A stretch of DNA of 64,000 nucleotides from PMNU01 sp035479875 (GTDB lineage: Bacteria; Patescibacteriota; Saccharimonadia; Saccharimonadales; UBA4665): assembly GCA_035479875.1 (NCBI GenBank), contig DATIIH010000001.1:245969-309968 (forward strand), given 5' to 3'. Position numbers and translations under genes: made by a program. A model generated the notes under the pieces. It made no database searches. It saw nothing but the letters and a program-made list of their open reading frames with translations, and was not told where the DNA came from. Every line of letters starts with the position of its first letter. Within the stretch, counting starts at the first letter, position 1. Of this stretch, positions 61,409 to 64,000 are shown piece by piece.

Positions 61409-62227
61409 ATGTACTTGGGGATCGATATCGGGGGCACCAAAACGCTCGTAGCCGTCTTGGACGACAACGGTGTTATTGCCGAACGGCTGACTTTCCCCAC
61501 CCCTAAGGATTACGACGACTTCGAACGCGCCCTGGCGGAATCTTTGCGGGGCTTTAACACCCACCAATTTACTGCTTGTGGCGTTGGTGTGCCCGGCCGA
61601 ATAGACCGTGAGCACGGTGTGGGGCTCGACATGGGCAACCTTCCCTGGCACGACGTGCCAATCCAAGCAGACGTCTCTAAAGTGCTCGGCTGCCCGGTGA
61701 TCATCGACAACGACGCCAACCTCGCCGGCCTGTCCGAGGCAATGCTGCTCAAAGACGAGTACAGCCGCGTGCTCTATATGACCATCAGCACCGGCATCGG
61801 AACTGGTATTATCGTGGACCAACAGATTGATCCCGCCTTTGCCGATTCTGAGGGAGGCGAAATTTTGCTGGAACACGAGGGTAAGCTCGAAAAGTGGGAG
61901 TCGTTTGCCTCCGGCCACGCTATTGTCGAGCGCTATGGAAAAAAGGCTAAAGACATCACCGAAGCCAAAACCTGGAGTGCTATTGCCCGCGACTTAGCAG
62001 TCGGTATGATAGACCTGATCGCTGTCATCCAGCCAGAGGTAATCGTGCTTGGCGGCGGGGTGAGTACTTATTTTGACCGCTTTAAAGGGCCGCTCTTAGC
62101 TACGCTCAAGAGCTATGAGACGCCGCTGGTACCGATCCCTGTTATCCAAGAGGCTCAGCGCCCAGAAGATGCCGTGGTATACGGCTGTTACGACTTAGCC
62201 AAGAGCACGTATGGAACAGCTCGTTAG
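61409..62227 (+). CDS. ROK-family sugar kinase without the zinc motif
   Basis: 272 residues. ATP-binding YLGIDIGGTKTLVAVLD at 2-18, sugar/catalytic region IIDNDANLAGLSEAML (~100), TISTGIGTGIIVDQQI, and the adenosine motif EVIVLGGGVS. The family's CGCGxxGCLE zinc signature, expected just before the ASG motif, is missing (GKLEKWESFASGHAI instead), so this is a zinc-free ROK, possibly glucokinase-like; substrate cannot be assigned. Its last 17 bases overlap the next gene, implying an operon. Confidence 0.9.
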   Translation: MYLGIDIGGTKTLVAVLDDNGVIAERLTFPTPKDYDDFERALAESLRGFNTHQFTACGVGVPGRIDREHGVGLDMGNLPWHDVPIQADVSKVLGCPVIIDNDANLAGLSEAMLLKDEYSRVLYMTISTGIGTGIIVDQQIDPAFADSEGGEILLEHEGKLEKWESFASGHAIVERYGKKAKDITEAKTWSAIARDLAVGMIDLIAVIQPEVIVLGGGVSTYFDRFKGPLLATLKSYETPLVPIPVIQEAQRPEDAVVYGCYDLAKSTYGTAR

Positions 62228-62684
62228 CGCGCTGCGCGCGGACTTTCCGCAGTTTAGCTTTGCCGTTGGTGAAATCCACTGCTGGTCGCCCGCCGAAGGG
62301 CAAATCTCCTACCAAACCGACGAGTCGCCGCTGCACATGGCCGGACTCCTGCACGAGGTTGCCCATGCCATACTCGGCCACCGTAGCTACCAGAGCGACC
62401 TCGACCTGCTCCAAAAAGAGGTGGCTGCCTGGGACAAAGCTGCCCAGCTGGCCGACACCTACCACACTGCCTTCGACGGTAACCACGCGCAAAACTGTCT
62501 CGACACCTACCGCGAATGGGTCTACAAGCGCAGCACGTGCCCTTCCTGCAGCGCACATGGTGTGCAGCAAACTACCACCAGCTACCACTGTTTAAATTGC
62601 GGCGGAGTCTGGCAAGTTACCGCTCACCGCTTCCGCCGTCCTTACCGACGTTCGGATGCACACAAAAATAGAGTTGTAGCCTGA
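62211..62684 (+). CDS. HExxH metalloprotease-like protein with C-terminal zinc ribbon, 157 aa
   Basis: The core HEVAHAILGH (~49-58) is an HExxH site followed by GH, as in ImmA/IrrE and related zincin-like proteins. The C-terminal part has CPSC...YHCLNCGGVW, a four-Cys zinc ribbon. Small size and lack of signal peptide suggest a cytoplasmic protein. The gene overlaps the ROK kinase by 17 bp. The stop codon lies inside the loop of the following terminator. Function and substrate unknown. Confidence 0.8.
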   Translation: MEQLVSALRADFPQFSFAVGEIHCWSPAEGQISYQTDESPLHMAGLLHEVAHAILGHRSYQSDLDLLQKEVAAWDKAAQLADTYHTAFDGNHAQNCLDTYREWVYKRSTCPSCSAHGVQQTTTSYHCLNCGGVWQVTAHRFRRPYRRSDAHKNRVVA

Positions 62685-62698
62685 GCTACAACTCTATT
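62667..62698. terminator. 14-bp bidirectional terminator, stop codon in the loop
   Basis: Perfect arms 62667-62680 and 62685-62698 with a four-base CTGA loop that contains the TGA stop of the upstream plus-strand gene. It also follows the minus-strand KGG gene (T-rich tail on the minus strand). Confidence 0.85.
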
Positions 62699-62718
62699 CT
62701 GTAGTAATCTAAGCTAAC

Positions 62719-62916
62719 TTAGGCTACTTTTTTGGTGCGGCGGCTAATACGGCCACCCTTTTGGCCAGCAGCGCGGGCCAAATCGCGGTTTGCAAAGAAA
62801 CCACCGGTGCGACCAAGCTTGCCGCCTTTGGCGCCAATCTTAGCGTAAAACTCGCTACCGTACTTTGCTTTGTTGGTTGCAGCGGCTTTCATACCGCCAG
62901 CTTTAGTTCCAGCCAT
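62719..62916 (-). CDS. KGG/YciG-like small basic protein, 65 aa
   Basis: Gly/Lys/Ala-rich, with AKIGAKGGKLGRTGGFF and AAGQKGGRISRRTKK. This K-G-G repeat pattern defines the small stress-induced KGG/YciG family. Likely binds nucleic acid (inference from charge). GGAGG precedes ATG 62916. Confidence 0.85.
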   Translation of the reverse strand: MAGTKAGGMKAAATNKAKYGSEFYAKIGAKGGKLGRTGGFFANRDLARAAGQKGGRISRRTKKVA

Positions 62917-62962
62917 CTTAACCTCCGTGGTCTGTTACATAAGTCTTGCTATCAAAAGAAAC

Positions 62963-63000
62963 AAAAAGAGCCTGCCCTATCTGGGCAAACCCTCTCTTTT
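62963..63000 (-). terminator. Terminator after the nucleotidyltransferase gene
   Basis: Minus strand: GAGGGTTTGCCC, AGAT loop, GGGCAGGCTC, then TTTTTG. Imperfect stem with a 2-nt mismatch. Confidence 0.65.
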
Positions 63001-63054
63001 CTTTCGAAACTACTTATATAGTAACATGCTTATGGATCTAGGTCAATAGCAATT

Positions 63055-63834
63055 CTATCTTGACCTTCGGGGCCTCGTGCGCTTTTCTACGTCTTGGTAT
63101 AACCGGTAGCCGCGCGTTGCTCGTACATCTCTTCGATTAGCCTCGAGCCACGTTAAAAGCGACCGGTGATACCCCCCTATGTCATCTGGCAGACCAAATC
63201 TCTCAATGCGCTGTTGCCACACGTCGTCAGGCACGACTGGGGCTCCAGCCGACGGGTCTAGGGCTAATCTTTCCGTCAACTTCTCAGATACACGCGCTTG
63301 TTCACCCAGATACGCCTCAGCGTGCATCTCTCGTAAAGCACCCCACACTACCTTAACCTGCCGACGCGATATGACGGTAAGCGCGGCGAGAGCTGTAAGT
63401 TTTAGGTCCGGTGCGCTCCACACTCCTTCATCAAAGAGGCCTAGCCTATAAGGGCTCCGCTCTATCCACCCGATAAAAGCGTCAGGCTGCTCCGGCACGA
63501 CAGCACCGACGGTGTGCACGGCTACGGCCCCGGCAAAGTTGAGCTCTATGCCAAGGTTCAGATCGCTAAGCCCTCGCCGAAATGTTCCGATGACCGATTC
63601 GCTATCGTACCTCATTACGCCCAGATCGAGATCAGAGGTGTCTGCTGCGCACCCATGCGCGCGGCTGCCCATTACTTGTACTCCGAGCGCAGCTCCGCCG
63701 AGCGGCTGGGCTAGCTCAGCAATACGCCCCACGATCTGCCGATTTTGATCGTAGACTTCCGGAGCGACGCCGTGCATAGCGACTCGTTCCGACGTTAAAA
63801 AGTTATGAATTTCACCGATCTTGTAGTTGGTCAT
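63055..63834 (-). CDS. Nucleotidyltransferase-fold protein, 259 aa
   Basis: Residues 55-72 read MGSRAHGCAADTSDLDLG, the GS...D-x-D signature of the polymerase-beta-like nucleotidyltransferase superfamily (Asp68 and Asp70 bind metal). The remaining ~180 residues are helical and Arg-rich, ending in RTRPRRSR. It could modify tRNA, a protein or a small molecule; no partner HEPN gene is adjacent. The start is ATG 63834; the longer frame to 63873 would run through the 5S terminator. Confidence 0.8.
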   Translation of the reverse strand: MTNYKIGEIHNFLTSERVAMHGVAPEVYDQNRQIVGRIAELAQPLGGAALGVQVMGSRAHGCAADTSDLDLGVMRYDSESVIGTFRRGLSDLNLGIELNFAGAVAVHTVGAVVPEQPDAFIGWIERSPYRLGLFDEGVWSAPDLKLTALAALTVISRRQVKVVWGALREMHAEAYLGEQARVSEKLTERLALDPSAGAPVVPDDVWQQRIERFGLPDDIGGYHRSLLTWLEANRRDVRATRGYRLYQDVEKRTRPRRSR

Positions 63835-63841
63835 GAGAATG

Positions 63842-63847
63842 ATTGTA
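63842..63847 (-). promoter_or_regulatory. -10 element of the nucleotidyltransferase gene
   Basis: TACAAT on the minus strand, seven nt before ATG 63834. No Shine-Dalgarno. The -35 region lies in the preceding terminator. Confidence 0.45.
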
Positions 63848-63862
63848 TAAAAAATGAGGAAG

Positions 63863-63893
63863 ATAAAAGCCATCCTATTCGGATGGCTTTTAT
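63863..63893 (-). terminator. Terminator after 5S rRNA
   Basis: 13-bp stem (63881-63893 with 63863-63875), 5-nt loop, flanked by A/T-rich ends on both strands. Confidence 0.85.
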
Positions 63894-63898
63894 ATAAT

Positions 63899-64000
63899 TC
63901 GGCACCGTGCTATTTTCCCAGGGGTGAACCCCAAGTATTGTAACCGCGGCGAGGCTTAACTGCTGTGTTCGGCATGGGAACAGGTGTTTCCCTCGCGCCA
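63899..64000 (-). rRNA. rrf: 5S ribosomal RNA, 3' part (5' end cut by window)
   Basis: The minus strand carries the conserved loop CCATGCCGAACACAGCAGTT and the downstream CGCCGCGG helix and GGGGTTCACCCC stem of 5S rRNA, ending near GCACGGTGCCGAA. About 100 of ~115 nt are present. It implies an rRNA operon beyond the window end. Confidence 0.9.

Overview
The window looks like chromosome from a member of Candidatus Saccharibacteria (TM7; Patescibacteria/CPR) or a close relative. This is inferred from several things together. There are compact housekeeping genes, including a four-domain S1 and an IF-2 with a short N-terminus. A DUF5663-like protein and a KGG/YciG-like protein are present. The only ribonucleotide reductase is the B12-dependent class II enzyme, paired with NrdR. 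Very large, low-complexity, Gly/Thr/Asn/Ser-rich surface proteins occur, one starting with the INFQARL-type domain common in CPR surface proteins. TGA is used as an ordinary stop (for example prfA), so this is not a recoded SR1/Gracilibacteria genome.

Layout. 0-10 kb: tsf (partial) and rpsB, two unrecognised soluble proteins, rpmE-prfA-prmC on the plus strand, then an HtrA-type protease, a polytopic membrane protein and an LCP (LytR-CpsA-Psr) enzyme on the minus strand. 10-43 kb: an envelope region holding a 703-aa anchored Ig-like protein, a 3322-aa membrane-anchored repeat protein, a secreted/membrane protein with a G2-peptidase-like motif, signal peptidase I, ParB/ParA, a 315-aa single-pass protein, a 1900-aa kelch/Gly-rich protein and a 3467-aa secreted repeat protein. 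The two giants share near-identical blocks and each carries an internal tandem duplication (1611 and 1677 bp). 43-53 kb: rplU, a thioredoxin-fold protein, nrdJ, nrdR with likely NrdR boxes, ftsZ, ftsA, and rpsU-yqeY-adk-map. 53-60.7 kb: priA-def-fmt on plus, and rpsA-infB-DUF5663 on minus. 60.8-64 kb: a small orphan gene, a ROK kinase overlapping a HExxH/zinc-ribbon gene, a KGG protein, a nucleotidyltransferase, and the 5S rRNA cut by the window end.

The regulatory layout is very readable. Many promoters fit TTGNNN-17/18-TATACT. About eleven genes have their start codon only 7-13 nt after the -10 hexamer and no Shine-Dalgarno, so they are probably leaderless or nearly so; others (rpsB, nrdR, infB, rpsA, parA, htrA) have strong Shine-Dalgarno sequences. 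Long hairpins sit between genes, three of them sharing a related loop core. I found no CRISPR array, insertion sequence, prophage or tRNA gene. No gap between genes exceeds about 300 bases; the largest (about 43.2-43.5 and 43.8-44.1 kb) are described as features.
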